From the NCBI GenBank assembly GCA_022843805.1, contig JALHMY010000017.1, positions 1 to 64,000 on the forward strand: a stretch of 64,000 nt of DNA. Reading direction: 5' to 3'. Numbering within the stretch: the stretch's first letter is position 1; each line of letters starts with the position of its first letter. The position numbers and the translations under genes are program-made. Of the stretch, positions 36,513 to 45,726 are shown piece after piece. The stretch comes from Fuerstiella sp. Lineage in GTDB: Bacteria > Planctomycetota > Planctomycetia > Planctomycetales > Planctomycetaceae. The notes beneath the pieces are model-generated. The model did not search any database, was not told where the DNA came from, and saw nothing but the letters and a program-made list of their open reading frames with translations.

Positions 36513-36947
36513 ATGAATGCTCGCGTCTTTTTACTGGTGCTGATGACCGGAATGTTCATGGCACTCTGGAATAGTGATCAGGCTGCCATGCAGGCGGCAC
36601 TGGCTCGTCGTGCTCAGGCTTCGGCATCAGCCATTGCGAGCCGGAACTCCGGCGTTCAGCCGGTGCTGAGCGGCCGTTCAGATGCAATGCGAACCGTTGC
36701 CCAGGCTCATGAACTTGCAGATGCTGCAGAATCTGCCGTTTCAGCAGTGGTTCCGCTGCCGGTGGATTTGCCTGTTGGCGACTATCAGGCAGTTAGTCAG
36801 ACAGGGCAGACTGTTCGCATATCGATTGATGCAAACTCACAAAATTCGGGACATGCTGTGCAGATTCGCGACATGTATCTGAGTGAAACGCCGGGCGGTG
36901 TCCGCTGGTATATTGTCCGAGTGAATTCACAGCAATCAGTTCACTGA
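36513..36947 (+). CDS. Small exported hypothetical protein
   Basis: A 144-aa protein with an N-terminal signal or anchor ('MNARVFLLVLMTGMFMALWN'), an Ala/Ser-rich middle and a C-terminal beta-rich part ('TVRISIDANSQNSGHAVQIR', 'MYLSETPGGVRWYIVRV'). No family is recognised. The ATG at 36513 was chosen because the hydrophobic segment starts there; the open frame extends upstream without a hydrophobic start. The stop is directly followed by the tandem repeat region. Confidence 0.55.
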   Translation: MNARVFLLVLMTGMFMALWNSDQAAMQAALARRAQASASAIASRNSGVQPVLSGRSDAMRTVAQAHELADAAESAVSAVVPLPVDLPVGDYQAVSQTGQTVRISIDANSQNSGHAVQIRDMYLSETPGGVRWYIVRVNSQQSVH

Positions 36948-36948
36948 T

Positions 36949-37569
36949 GCCGTCAGGCCGGGGGAGGGCTCGCCGCGCGTTGTACTCAGCGCCGTCCCAA
37001 TCACGCCCGCGACCCGCAGTTGGACCGGCCCCCTCCCGAGCTTGCTTCGCTCGCTCGACCTCCCCCAACTTCGTTGGGAGAGGAGGTTAAAGCTGCGAGA
37101 GGAGGTTAAAGCTGCGAGAGGAGGTTAAAGTTGGGGAGGAGGTTAACTAAACCTCCCCTCCCGCGGAGCGAAGCGGAGTGGGAGGGGTCGGCCGTCAGGC
37201 CGGGGGAGGGCTCGCCGCGCGTTGCACTCAGCGCCGTCCCAATCACGCCCGCGTCCCGCAGTTGAACCGGCCCCCTCCCGAGCTTGCTTCGCTCGCTCGA
37301 CCTCCCCCAACTTCGTTGGGAGAGGAGGTTAAAGCTGGGAGAGGAGGTTAAAGTTGGGGAGGAGGTTAACTAAACCTCCCCTCCCGCGGAGCGAAGCGGA
37401 GTGGGAGGGGTCGGCCGAAGGCCGGGGGAGGGCCCGCCGCGTGTTGCACTCAGCGCCGTCCCAATCACGCCCGCGACCCGCAGTTGAACCGGTCCCCTCC
37501 CGAGCTTGCTTCGCTCGCTCGACCTCCCCCAACTTCGTTGGGAGAGGAGGTTAAAGCTGGGAGAGGAGA
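36949..37569. repeat. GC-rich tandem repeat, three units of about 223-242 bp
   Basis: Units begin at 36949, 37191 and 37414 with 'GCCGTCAGGCCGGGGGAGGG' or a close variant, and are more than 90 percent alike by eye. Each contains small hairpins such as CCCAACTTCGTTGGG and the inverted purine/pyrimidine arms CCTCCCCTCCCGC and GTGGGAGGGG. The first unit carries an extra 19-bp sub-repeat (GAGAGGAGGTTAAAGCTGC). Open frames across the repeat are artefacts. The third unit lacks the last third. Confidence 0.9.
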
Positions 37570-37695
37570 TAAATGCAAGAACCTAAATTCCGCTGCGAAG
37601 CGTACTGACGACCTTATTTCGTTCGAAGTTTGGGTGGTTAAAAAAACGGAGACGGCTGGGAAGCTCGTCAGCGGAATCCTCGACAGGGCAGCAGA

Positions 37696-38418
37696 TCAGG
37701 ACCTGGAATCCGGCACGACTGGCAGGCGACAGATTACGCCGATACCGATTCCGGCGAGTGCTGTGATGGTAATTCGGAGCCACAGCGGCAGGGCGAGTCT
37801 GGTCAGCGACACGATGAGGCAGCACACCACGACAGTGAGAGCCCACCATTTGGTGCGAGCGGACACTGCGTGATTCTGTTCCCAGTCTCGCAGTAGTCGG
37901 CCAAACAGCCAGGACGACTGCAATCGAGCATGCAGTTGAGGAGAACTGCGAACCAGCAGATAGCTGGCCAGAAGCAGAAATGGTGTGGCGGGGAGTCCCG
38001 GAAGGAGTACGCCCACCATTGCCAGAAGAATAAAGATGCCTGCCAGAAAAACTGCGATCGGTCGTCGGATGCCCTGGTAACAATCCGAACGGTGACGCAC
38101 CGGAAGATCAGGCACCGGGAAACTCGGAATCACAACGGCCGGCCGCTCAGAAGAACGCGCGGCGGCGGGAGCGCCCATGGTTTCCGTCGGATCGTTATCC
38201 GGAAGCTCAGAACCTTCTGCACTGTTCACCCCCGGCACTTCCGTGCTGTGCAGATGTCGCCTTCGCTGGCCGTCGCTTCCTGAGTCGGCCATCAGCATCA
38301 GGCTCATGTGAGCCGGGTTGCCGGCGTCGTGATCGAGGCGGAAAGAGTCGCGACTCCCGAAACGGGAGCCGCGACTGTGGGAGATGCTGGTGTCGTGATA
38401 AAATTCCGTTTCTTTCAC
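37696..38418 (-). CDS. DUF454 (YbaN-type) inner membrane protein
   Basis: A 240-aa protein. The first 115 residues are polar and probably disordered; the DUF454 domain follows with 'GVLLPGLPATPFLLLASYLL' and 'SSPQLHARLQSSWLFGRLLR', the family signature, and about three membrane helices. YbaN-type proteins are small inner-membrane proteins of unknown function. The long N-terminal extension is unusual, as relatives are usually 120-150 aa. It faces the Flp-like pilin gene with a 56-bp gap in the same direction. Confidence 0.8.
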   Translation of the reverse strand: MKETEFYHDTSISHSRGSRFGSRDSFRLDHDAGNPAHMSLMLMADSGSDGQRRRHLHSTEVPGVNSAEGSELPDNDPTETMGAPAAARSSERPAVVIPSFPVPDLPVRHRSDCYQGIRRPIAVFLAGIFILLAMVGVLLPGLPATPFLLLASYLLVRSSPQLHARLQSSWLFGRLLRDWEQNHAVSARTKWWALTVVVCCLIVSLTRLALPLWLRITITALAGIGIGVICRLPVVPDSRS

Positions 38419-38474
38419 GTTTCACTCTTTCTTTAGAGCGACAGATATTCTCGGCCGTCTGTTGTCGGCCGACT

Positions 38475-38750
38475 TCAGTATCCAGCGACTTCCGGAATGC
38501 CTTTGCTGTCTGTAATGTAGTAACCATCACTCGGACCGGTCGTGTGATCCGAGTTCTGATCTGCGTTTCCGTACATATTGGTTGCCTGATATGCATTCGC
38601 AATATCATTCAACTCATTATTGACTGCATGTGATATCGCTGCCAGACCGGCGATTGATCCAAGCACCAGGATCGTACCGATCAGCACGACTTCCGAGGAC
38701 AGGATCATTCCGTTCTGATCCTTCAACAGATTTTTGAGCAGTTCCCGCAT
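38475..38750 (-). CDS. Flp-type pilin-like small protein
   Basis: A 91-aa protein with a short charged N-terminus ('MRELLKNLLKDQNG') followed by one long hydrophobic helix 'ILSSEVVLIGTILVLGSIAG' and a polar tail with Tyr and Asn ('NDIANAYQATNMYGNADQ'). This is the layout of Flp/Fap pilins of Tad systems, though the usual Gly-x(4)-Glu cleavage motif is only roughly represented by 'GMILSSEVV'. The open frame extends to 38864, but the pilin-like start is 38750. No tad genes accompany it. The DUF454 gene lies 56 bp downstream. Confidence 0.6.
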   Translation of the reverse strand: MRELLKNLLKDQNGMILSSEVVLIGTILVLGSIAGLAAISHAVNNELNDIANAYQATNMYGNADQNSDHTTGPSDGYYITDSKGIPEVAGY

Positions 38751-39045
38751 CTTCAGACACTCCAGCCGTAGCAAATCCACAGGAGCAATCAGGGAGTTAG
38801 TTCGGGCAAAGGTGCCTGAACTTCTGCAACACAATTGTTCCGTCACGATGCATCCTGACAACACATGTGTTGCCGTTTCGCAACTCTACAACATCCTGCC
38901 CATTGTGTGGAGAAACTTTGGCAAACACGCTTTGAGGCCAACGGGTTATCCGGAATTCAACTGGCTGTAACGAATTTTCCTGAAATTCGTTTTCGAGGGT
39001 AACGGGAGAACTGTGCCCTCCGGGGGTTGAACTGTAAACTGATTT

Positions 39046-39091
39046 AGAACCCCTGACACAACGCGGCCACGGAGGTTTTGTTAGGGGTTCT
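39046..39091 (+). promoter_or_regulatory. Hairpin in the leader of the zinc-motif protein gene
   Basis: AGAACCCCT at 39046-39054 pairs with AGGGGTTCT at 39083-39091, extended inward by four weaker pairs. It ends 36 bases before the ATG and has no T-tract, so it is either a dyad binding site or a leader hairpin rather than a terminator. Confidence 0.45.
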
Positions 39092-39126
39092 TAAGGCGAG
39101 GCGGAACGCGAACAGAAATTCACGAG

Positions 39127-39750
39127 ATGTCTGACCCGTTACGGAGAATTACAGTGATACTGCCGGCTGGAATGCATTTCTTACCAATTCCTGATTTGTT
39201 CTGGTCCGCGTATCTCGAGCAGCCTTTTGAACACTGTATCGATTGTGGATGCCTCTTGAAAAATTCGGCTGTTTACGTCATTCAAAAACGATTCGTTGCT
39301 GGCGAAGCCGTGTTTGAAATGGCCATCTGTGACGTCTGTCGCCAGCGTCTTACGGATAGCTATTCACAGGAAACAAAAGAAGCTCTGAGCCGGAAGATGA
39401 CTGAGTATTTTCAGAGAAACGCGGCACTTCTGAGTAATCCTTCAACGGCAGCATCGTCGGCTGAGGAACTTCTCGACCGTACAATGAATTATTGCCTGAT
39501 GTGCGGAATTGCCAGAAAGGACTGTCGAAAATATTCACTGGCCGGGCTCTTTCGTGCAGATCAGATCATTGTCTATTGTGGTTCCGGTGGTCAAAGTCCC
39601 GTTTTGATTTGCGAGACATGCGAAGAAGGGCTCGCCGGTCTGATTTCGAAGAAGACGCGGGACGCATGGGATCGTTTTGTGGAAGAGCATTTCGATGGTC
39701 CCCCGGGAATCGATCTGGACATCCCGACCGAACATCCAATTGCGTTTTAA
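39127..39750 (+). CDS. Cytoplasmic protein with two pairs of CxxC motifs
   Basis: A 207-aa protein of unknown family. Two similar halves each carry a pair of CxxC motifs: 'CIDCG' with 'ICDVCRQRL', and 'CLMCG' with 'ICETCEEGL', probably binding two zinc ions. In the first half a strand 'VYVIQKRFVAGEAVFEMAI' separates the pairs, which looks like a treble-clef or zinc-ribbon repeat. No signal peptide is present. It is followed 54 bp later by birA. Function unknown. Confidence 0.7.
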   Translation: MSDPLRRITVILPAGMHFLPIPDLFWSAYLEQPFEHCIDCGCLLKNSAVYVIQKRFVAGEAVFEMAICDVCRQRLTDSYSQETKEALSRKMTEYFQRNAALLSNPSTAASSAEELLDRTMNYCLMCGIARKDCRKYSLAGLFRADQIIVYCGSGGQSPVLICETCEEGLAGLISKKTRDAWDRFVEEHFDGPPGIDLDIPTEHPIAF

Positions 39751-39804
39751 TTTTGTCAACAGACCCTTGTGAACTCTATCGATTGAATTCCAGACAGGAA
39801 GCGG

Positions 39805-40626
39805 ATGAGTCGTTCGCCTGCACAACTTTTTGATCTGGACGCTGTTCTGCGGACAACAATGATCCGGCACGTTGAGTATCATGCGGTGCTGGAATCAACC
39901 AATACGACTGCGCTGGAACTGCTGAGCCCGCTGCTCGACAACAGTCCTTCGCTGGTCCTCACTGCCGAACAGACGGCGGGACGAGGTCAAAAGGGAAATG
40001 TCTGGTGGTCCAGCGGCGGGGCGCTCACCTGTTCGATCGTCATCGACCCTGTCACTCTGCCTCTCTCACCGGAGCAGCGAGCACTGTTGTCGCTGGTGTC
40101 CGGACTGGCTGTCCGGGACGCGGTTTCTGAGTTTGTCACGGATCGCACGGTGGCGGTGAAATGGCCGAACGATGTGTATGTTGGGAACCACAAGATCTGC
40201 GGGATCCTCGCCGAGCAGCATTCCGTGGATGGTCGTCAGGGGCTGATTATTGGCATCGGAATCAACGTCAATAACTCGCTTCAGCAGGCCCCCGTGGAAA
40301 TTAGAATGCGAGCCACTTCGATGTTCGATTTGCTGAATCGATCATTTGATGTGACAGCCGTACTGATCAGCGTGCTTACGCATCTGGAACGGCGATTCAA
40401 ACAGGCGGGACAGCAGCTTGTCAGTTTCCTCGCAGAGGCCAATCACCGACATTTGCTCAATGGTCAGCAAGTCATTGTGAAAGTCGGAGAGTCACTGGTG
40501 ACTGGACAATGTATGGGAATCGATGATAAGGGAAATCTTGTGATCCGCGACAAAGGACAGGTTCATCGCCTGTCGAGCGGTGTTGTGGTCAACTGGCACA
40601 CAATTGCTGTTCAGCCCTTTTATTGA
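39805..40626 (+). CDS. birA: Biotin-[acetyl-CoA carboxylase] ligase
   Basis: A 273-aa biotin protein ligase, catalysing ATP-dependent attachment of biotin to the carboxyl-carrier subunit of acetyl-CoA carboxylase. The biotin-AMP loop is 'AEQTAGRGQKGNVWWS', the catalytic Lys is in 'VAVKWPNDVYVGNHKICGIL', and 'GIGINVN' follows. The C-terminal SH3-like domain is present ('VKVGESLVTGQCMGIDDKGN'). There is no N-terminal winged helix, so it is a class I enzyme without repressor function. It converges with the DJ-1-like gene across 33 bp. Confidence 0.92.
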   Translation: MSRSPAQLFDLDAVLRTTMIRHVEYHAVLESTNTTALELLSPLLDNSPSLVLTAEQTAGRGQKGNVWWSSGGALTCSIVIDPVTLPLSPEQRALLSLVSGLAVRDAVSEFVTDRTVAVKWPNDVYVGNHKICGILAEQHSVDGRQGLIIGIGINVNNSLQQAPVEIRMRATSMFDLLNRSFDVTAVLISVLTHLERRFKQAGQQLVSFLAEANHRHLLNGQQVIVKVGESLVTGQCMGIDDKGNLVIRDKGQVHRLSSGVVVNWHTIAVQPFY

Positions 40627-40659
40627 GTTCCGCCGTTGTTATGAATTCTGGAATGAGTG

Positions 40660-41208
40660 TTAACTGGTGCGGACTCCATAGAAGCCGAGAATACCTCGGC
40701 AGAAATCCGGCAGGTCGTCCGGGCGGCGGCTGCTGACGAAATGTCGGTCAACAACGACAGAAGCATCTTCAAACAGTCCGCCTGCATTGATCAGATCATC
40801 CCGAATTCCGGGCGAACCCGTTACGCGAACGCCGCGGTAAATGTTTGCCGATACTGGAATCCATCCTCCATGGCAGATGGCGGCAACCAGTTTGCCTGCG
40901 GAGGCAAATTCCCTGGTTATCCGCAGAACTTCCGGATCTCGGCGGAGCTTGTCGGGCATCCAGCCGCCCGCACAGATCAGTCCATCGAAAGGTTCAGTCT
41001 GCAGTCCGGCGATGGCAACTTCTGACTGACATGGGTATCCGTTTTTCCCGATGTATTTCTTTCCTGCCTCCTGTCCGGCCACGGTAAAGCTGGCTCCGGC
41101 TTCCATCAGCCGCAGCTTTGGATACCACAATTCCAGATCTTCATAATCGTCACCTGTAAAGCACAGAAAAGAACGACCTGGCAGCGAACGACCGACTGTT
41201 ACCGACAT
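40660..41208 (-). CDS. DJ-1/PfpI family protein
   Basis: A 182-aa member of the class I glutamine-amidotransferase-like fold. It has the nucleophile elbow 'AAICHGGWIPVSA' (Cys112-His113) and an acidic residue at Glu24 in 'DDYEDLELWYPKLRL', as in PfpI-type proteases or deglycases. 'DGLICAGGWMPDKLR' is the typical preceding strand. The long frame starts at 41274, but the ATG at 41208 has AGAGGGG eight bases before it and fits the family N-terminus. The exact activity (protease, chaperone, deglycase) cannot be told from sequence. Confidence 0.85.
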   Translation of the reverse strand: MSVTVGRSLPGRSFLCFTGDDYEDLELWYPKLRLMEAGASFTVAGQEAGKKYIGKNGYPCQSEVAIAGLQTEPFDGLICAGGWMPDKLRRDPEVLRITREFASAGKLVAAICHGGWIPVSANIYRGVRVTGSPGIRDDLINAGGLFEDASVVVDRHFVSSRRPDDLPDFCRGILGFYGVRTS

Positions 41209-41484
41209 TGGCGGACCCCTCTGATGATGGAAACCAGGAAACCTGCGGATTAACGTGTGTCGTTCTTCAGCCATGTCAGACTTATCAGGGTGTACAGTTT
41301 TGCTGAACCGGTCACGGCCGACATAGAATCTGACGGGGCACTATTTCTGAAGAATCTTCTCACGCGAAAATCGATTCTGTCCCAGGATCGTACCTGACCG
41401 GGACCCACAAAGAGAAGTCTGGTAATGCTCGGTTTGTTTCATAAAGAGTCCCTAATCACCCGACACAGCAGATGAGCATTGTGC

Positions 41485-42726
41485 ATGAACAGCAGTTCGA
41501 CAACACCGGCCGTCTTCGCGATCGCCACCATGGATACCAAGGCAGACGAGATTCTTTGGGTCGCATCCTGTCTGCGATCAGTCGGAATCAGTGTATGCGT
41601 CGTCGATGTCAGCACTCAGAATATGACTTCCGGGCAGGCAGATGTCCTTTCTGAGTCGGTACTTGCAGCCAGTGGAACGACGTTTCAGGAGTTACAGCAA
41701 CTGGATCGTGGCGGAGCGGTAACGTGCATGACGAATGCTCTCAGGATCTGGCTGTTGCAGCAGTTTTCGAAAGGAATCGTTCAGGGTGTCATCGGTATTG
41801 GTGGAAGCGGCGGCACCGCAATCATCAGTGGTGCCATGCGTTCGCTGCCGGTGGGATTGCCAAAACTGATGGTGTCGACCGTTGCCAGCGGAAATACCAG
41901 TCCGTATGTCGACTGCAGTGACATCTGCCTGATGCCGTCGGTTGTTGATGTGGCGGGGTTGAATTCCGTTTCCTGTCGGATTCTCGGAAACGCAGCACAT
42001 GCCATGGCAGGAATGGTTCGCTGGGACCTGCCTGCAAATGCGACGAAGCCTGCAATCGGACTGACCATGTTTGGTGTAACGACAACCTGTGTTACGCGAG
42101 TGAGGCAGAAACTGGAGCAGCAGGGTTTTGACTGCCTGGTGTTTCATGCGACCGGAACCGGGGGGCGTTCAATGGAGAAGCTGGTGGAATCCGGACTGAT
42201 TCAGGGAGTGCTTGATATCACGACCACAGAGGTTGCGGACGAAATTGCCGGGGGAGTGTTTCCCTGCGGAGCTGATCGATTCGACGCGATTCTGAAAAAG
42301 CAGATCCCGTTCGTCCTGAGCGTCGGAGCACTGGATATGGTCAATTTTGGTGCGAGAGAAACAGTTCCGGAGCATTATCGTGATCGAAAACTCCACGTGC
42401 ACAACGCGCATGTCACGCTGATGAGAACGACAGCTGAAGAGAATCGAAGGGCGGCCGAATGGATTGCGAAAAAACTGAACAGGTCAGAATCTCCGGTATC
42501 TGTCGTGTTTCCGGAGCATGGTGTTTCCGCGATCGACCGCGCCGGTCAGCCATTTTTTGACCCGGAGGCCGACGGCGTGTTGTTTTCGTCGCTGCAGGCA
42601 TCTCTGCATCAGACGGCATCCCGACGATTGCTCCGTCTGCCCATGCATATCAACGACGACGCCTTTGCGGACGCACTGACGGCCGAGTTTCTTCGCCAGA
42701 CACAATTGCTTAAGGGAGGACAATAA
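41485..42726 (+). CDS. UPF0261 (Tm-1-like ATP-binding) protein
   Basis: A 413-aa protein of the UPF0261 family, related to the tomato Tm-1 resistance protein N-terminal region. Visible conserved blocks are '[20 protein letters not shown]', '[20 protein letters not shown]', '[20 protein letters not shown]' and '[14 protein letters not shown]'. Family members pair with the PEP-hydrolase-like protein encoded immediately downstream; plant homologues have both parts fused. Here the stop and next start overlap (TAATG), supporting a functional pair. The reaction is not established. Confidence 0.87.
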   Translation: MNSSSTTPAVFAIATMDTKADEILWVASCLRSVGISVCVVDVSTQNMTSGQADVLSESVLAASGTTFQELQQLDRGGAVTCMTNALRIWLLQQFSKGIVQGVIGIGGSGGTAIISGAMRSLPVGLPKLMVSTVASGNTSPYVDCSDICLMPSVVDVAGLNSVSCRILGNAAHAMAGMVRWDLPANATKPAIGLTMFGVTTTCVTRVRQKLEQQGFDCLVFHATGTGGRSMEKLVESGLIQGVLDITTTEVADEIAGGVFPCGADRFDAILKKQIPFVLSVGALDMVNFGARETVPEHYRDRKLHVHNAHVTLMRTTAEENRRAAEWIAKKLNRSESPVSVVFPEHGVSAIDRAGQPFFDPEADGVLFSSLQASLHQTASRRLLRLPMHINDDAFADALTAEFLRQTQLLKGGQ

Positions 42727-43556
42727 TGACAGAAACACGTCAATCCATTCTGGAGCGTTTTTATCGAAAAGTTGAACAGGGTCACCTCATTATTGGTGGC
42801 GGCGCGGGAACCGGCATCAGTGCTAAATGTGAGGAAGCCGGAGGGATTGATCTGATCGTCATTTACAATTCCGGCCGTTTTCGCATGGCTGGGCGAGGAT
42901 CTCTGGCGGGGCTGATGCCCTATGGAAATGCCAATCAGATTGTCCGCGAAATGGCGTTCGAAGTGCTGACTGCAGTTCGCCACACGCCGGTTCTTGCCGG
43001 AGTTTGTGCCACAGATCCGTTTATGCTGCGGACAAATTTTCTTCAGGAACTGAAGGTCCTGGGATTCGCGGGGATACAGAATTTCCCAACGGTAGGGCTC
43101 ATTGATGGAATTTTCAGGGAGAATCTGGAAGAAACGGGGATGGGTTTCGGCCTTGAAATTGAGTGCATTGCGGAGGCACACCAGCTGGACATGCTGACAA
43201 CGCCGTATGCATTTGATCCGGACCAGGCAAAGGAACTGACGCGTGCCGGAGCCGACATTATTGTTGCGCATATGGGACTGACGACGAATGGAACGATCGG
43301 GGCGGCGACGGCGCTCTCACTGGAAGAATGCGTGGATCGAGTCGCAGGGATTGCCGATGCGGCACATTCGGTTCGACGTAACACCATTGTTCTGTGTCAT
43401 GGCGGGCCCATCGCGATGCCATCAGATGCCGCATTTGTAATGCGGGAGGTGCCTCAGATTCACGGTTTCTATGGAGCCAGTTCGATGGAGCGACTGCCAG
43501 CGGAAATCGCGATCACTCAGCAGGTACAGGACTTTGTTCAGTTGCGACGAACTTGA
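42726..43556 (+). CDS. Phosphoenolpyruvate hydrolase-like TIM-barrel protein
   Basis: A 276-aa protein of the PEP_hydrolase (TIM-barrel signal transduction) family, the second half of the Tm-1-like pair. Blocks include '[20 protein letters not shown]', '[20 protein letters not shown]', '[13 protein letters not shown]', '[19 protein letters not shown]' and '[18 protein letters not shown]'. Its start overlaps the UPF0261 stop by one base and has AGGAGG nearby, so translation is coupled. The name comes from a fungal enzyme of the family; the bacterial substrate is unknown. Confidence 0.87.
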   Translation: MTETRQSILERFYRKVEQGHLIIGGGAGTGISAKCEEAGGIDLIVIYNSGRFRMAGRGSLAGLMPYGNANQIVREMAFEVLTAVRHTPVLAGVCATDPFMLRTNFLQELKVLGFAGIQNFPTVGLIDGIFRENLEETGMGFGLEIECIAEAHQLDMLTTPYAFDPDQAKELTRAGADIIVAHMGLTTNGTIGAATALSLEECVDRVAGIADAAHSVRRNTIVLCHGGPIAMPSDAAFVMREVPQIHGFYGASSMERLPAEIAITQQVQDFVQLRRT

Positions 43557-44245
43557 ACTCCGCAAAGTCTGTTTCTGCAGAAACTGCAATTCGCTGAATG
43601 AGTTCAGCTGTCGTTTTGTCGGCGGACGGATCCTTTTTGCCGACAGGCTCCCGTCCCTCCGGTTGAAAATGCCGAACACATCCGGATCGCAAAAAAACCG
43701 ATCGCTTCCCGTGGTCATCCCTCTGGACAGTACTCCCGCGGCTCCGATATCAACCCGCCCCGCCGACCGACGTTGAGATCCCTGAGCCCTCTGCTCAGAG
43801 TTGTCAACTTCGATCGGCAGTCAGCGACGAGTTGTTATGGAGGACAATTCGTCTGATGAAAAAAATGGTGTGATCATGATTCTGAGGCGGAACACTGTCC
43901 ATGAGTTTGTCTGGTGTCTGCGGGTTTCGGCGATTACTGCCGAATTGACAACAGATCAGCGGCATGGGCTGTCTTCAGAATTGCTGATCGTTTAACAGGA
44001 ACAATCGAACAACGCTGCAGGATGTGGTCCTGACTCAGTTTTTTTGCATGGTGATCAGATTGGCTGTCCAGCTGGACATCAATGTTGAGCCCGGTTTCCG
44101 GAATCTCGGCAGATGGTGTCAGCTTTTTGACAAACTGATGCATTGTGACGATTTTTCTGTGTCGTGAGGGTCGCGGAAGCCGATCACTGTTGATACGACA
44201 GAACATCGGTTTCGAAGGCGCTTGCTGTTCGTCATGGAGGATTGA
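43557..44245. other. Intergenic before the sigma factor
   Basis: No gene I can support. A 53-codon plus-strand frame from an ATG at 43837 sits behind TTATGGAGG but has no recognisable features. The last 20 bases include the strong GGAGG of the sigma factor gene. A long leader here could carry regulation, but no obvious structure was found. Confidence 0.4.
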
Positions 44246-45022
44246 ATGGCTACCAAGGTCAGTGAAGACGTTTCTGAGGTCTGGGTAGAGTACAAAAAAG
44301 ACCAGACCAACCAGGAACTAAGGAACCGACTCATGGAGCGGTACCTTCCGCTGGTCAGATACAACGCAGAGCGTGTCTGGTCCAAGCTGCCGGAAGGCGT
44401 GGATTTAAACGACCTGATGTCCGCGGGTGTCTTTGGACTTATGGATGCTATCGAAGCATTCGATATGGACCGCGGAGTCAAGTTCGAGACGTACTGCGTG
44501 CCTCGTATTCGCGGTGCAATGCTGGACGAATTGCGGACTATGGACTGGGTTCCACGGCTGGTTCGCAGCAAAGCCAGCAAAATGGAAGCCGCTCGCAAGG
44601 CCGTGGAAGCCAGAGTTGGACGCCCACCCACAGACGTTGAAATTGCCGTTCAAATGGGTCTGCCCATTCACGAATTCGAACGTTTGAAGAGTGAAGCAAG
44701 TGCCGTCAATCTGGTCAGTCTGGACAAGAAATGGTACGAGACTGACAGTTATAAAGATGTCCGGGAAGTAGACGTCGTTCAGGATGGTAAAGGTGAAGAC
44801 CCAACGGATGGCATTCAGAAACTGGATGTCATGAAGCTGGTGACAAAAGGCCTGAACCGCAATGAGCGTCTGATCATCATCCTGTATTACTACGAAGAAC
44901 TGACAATGAAGGAAATCGGCAATACTCTGGGATTGTCCGAATCCCGGGTTAGCCAGATGCATTCCAGTATTGTCGTGCGTCTGAAGGAACAGCTGGGCCG
45001 ACGCCGCCCGGAATTTGACTAA
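44246..45022 (+). CDS. fliA: FliA/WhiG-type RNA polymerase sigma factor
   Basis: A 258-aa sigma-70 family group 3 factor. Region 2 has 'YLPLVRYNAERVWSKLPEGV' and 'DLNDLMSAGVFGLMDAIEAF', then 'FETYCVPRIRGAMLDELRTM' with the FliA-like 'DWVPRLVRSK'. Region 3 is 'VGRPPTDVEIAVQMGLPIHE', and region 4 has the helix-turn-helix 'LTMKEIGNTLGLSESRVSQM'. It should direct RNA polymerase to motility- or development-type promoters. GGAGG lies eight bases before the ATG. No flagellar genes are beside it. A terminator follows at 45065. Confidence 0.9.
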   Translation: MATKVSEDVSEVWVEYKKDQTNQELRNRLMERYLPLVRYNAERVWSKLPEGVDLNDLMSAGVFGLMDAIEAFDMDRGVKFETYCVPRIRGAMLDELRTMDWVPRLVRSKASKMEAARKAVEARVGRPPTDVEIAVQMGLPIHEFERLKSEASAVNLVSLDKKWYETDSYKDVREVDVVQDGKGEDPTDGIQKLDVMKLVTKGLNRNERLIIILYYYEELTMKEIGNTLGLSESRVSQMHSSIVVRLKEQLGRRRPEFD

Positions 45023-45064
45023 CAGTTTGAGTATTCTCTGTTCTGATTATTGACTTATCTGTTC

Positions 45065-45106
45065 AGGAAGCCCGGTTTCAAAGCGAACCCGGGCTTCCTT
45101 CTTTTT
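45065..45106 (+). terminator. Terminator of the sigma factor gene
   Basis: AGGAAGCCCGG/CCGGGCTTCCT is a perfect 11-bp stem followed by TCTTTTT, 43 bp after the sigma factor stop. It overlaps the 3' end of the convergent gene at 45078. Confidence 0.88.
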
Positions 45107-45584
45107 CCGTTACATGCATGGGTTTTCCATTTTCGTCAACGGCTTCCCAGCTCTTCAGACTGCGACGCAGAGTACGCTCACGCAGCTCTTTTTCCTTCAC
45201 AAGGTGATAAAAGTGCACCTCAAGGAATTCATAAAGCTGAATCTCTGTATGTACCGAAGCCAGTTCGTGGATGCGCCGCATGTACAAGTCGAGTTTTTCG
45301 GTGGTGGCCGTATCTGTTGACACCGGGTCGAATGGTACCTTCATCACGACACGCAGCAGCATCGGTGTGCCTTTGTGCATCTTGCGACGCCCGCCTTCGA
45401 CTCGGGGTGCCGATCCTTTGAACTCTGCCACAATCGCCTTCTGCAATGGCATAAATGGCATCAGGTGGAGATTCCAGTAAAGGAAAAGCAAACCCGTTGC
45501 AGTAATTCCCATCGCAAACATGGCAGCGACCAGCATTCGGCCGGAAACTCGCCTGACACCACCACTTTTTACTTCGTCCGACAT
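45078..45584 (-). CDS. Single-pass membrane hypothetical protein
   Basis: A 168-aa protein with one membrane helix ('MLVAAMFAMGITATGLLFLY', about 17-39) and an outer or inner soluble part with 'AIVAEFKGSAPRVEGGRRKM', 'TPMLLRVVMKVPFDPVSTDT' and a helical C-terminus. No known family. Its end overlaps the sigma factor terminator, so its last residues ('KEGSPGSL') are encoded by the hairpin stem. The gene is transcribed towards the sigma factor. Confidence 0.65.
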   Translation of the reverse strand: MSDEVKSGGVRRVSGRMLVAAMFAMGITATGLLFLYWNLHLMPFMPLQKAIVAEFKGSAPRVEGGRRKMHKGTPMLLRVVMKVPFDPVSTDTATTEKLDLYMRRIHELASVHTEIQLYEFLEVHFYHLVKEKELRERTLRRSLKSWEAVDENGKPMHVTEKEGSPGSL

Positions 45585-45726
45585 AGTACTGCTTATCTGC
45601 GATCGTCAGTTCACTGGGAAATCACTGGAAGTTTAATCCGTCCATCACCACCTGTCGCATTGTAGACCATTCCCTTCGTGGCGTCCCGCGAGTTCTTCGA
45701 GTCAGATTCTGCACCCAATAATCTGA

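Noticed and set aside
36949-37569. CRISPR array
   Set aside because: Units are over 200 bp, directly adjoining and without spacers; no cas genes are near. No other array-like spacing was seen in the window.
37354-37873. Open frames across the tandem repeat
   Set aside because: They read through repeat units and low-complexity Pro/Arg text; they arise from the high-GC repeat.
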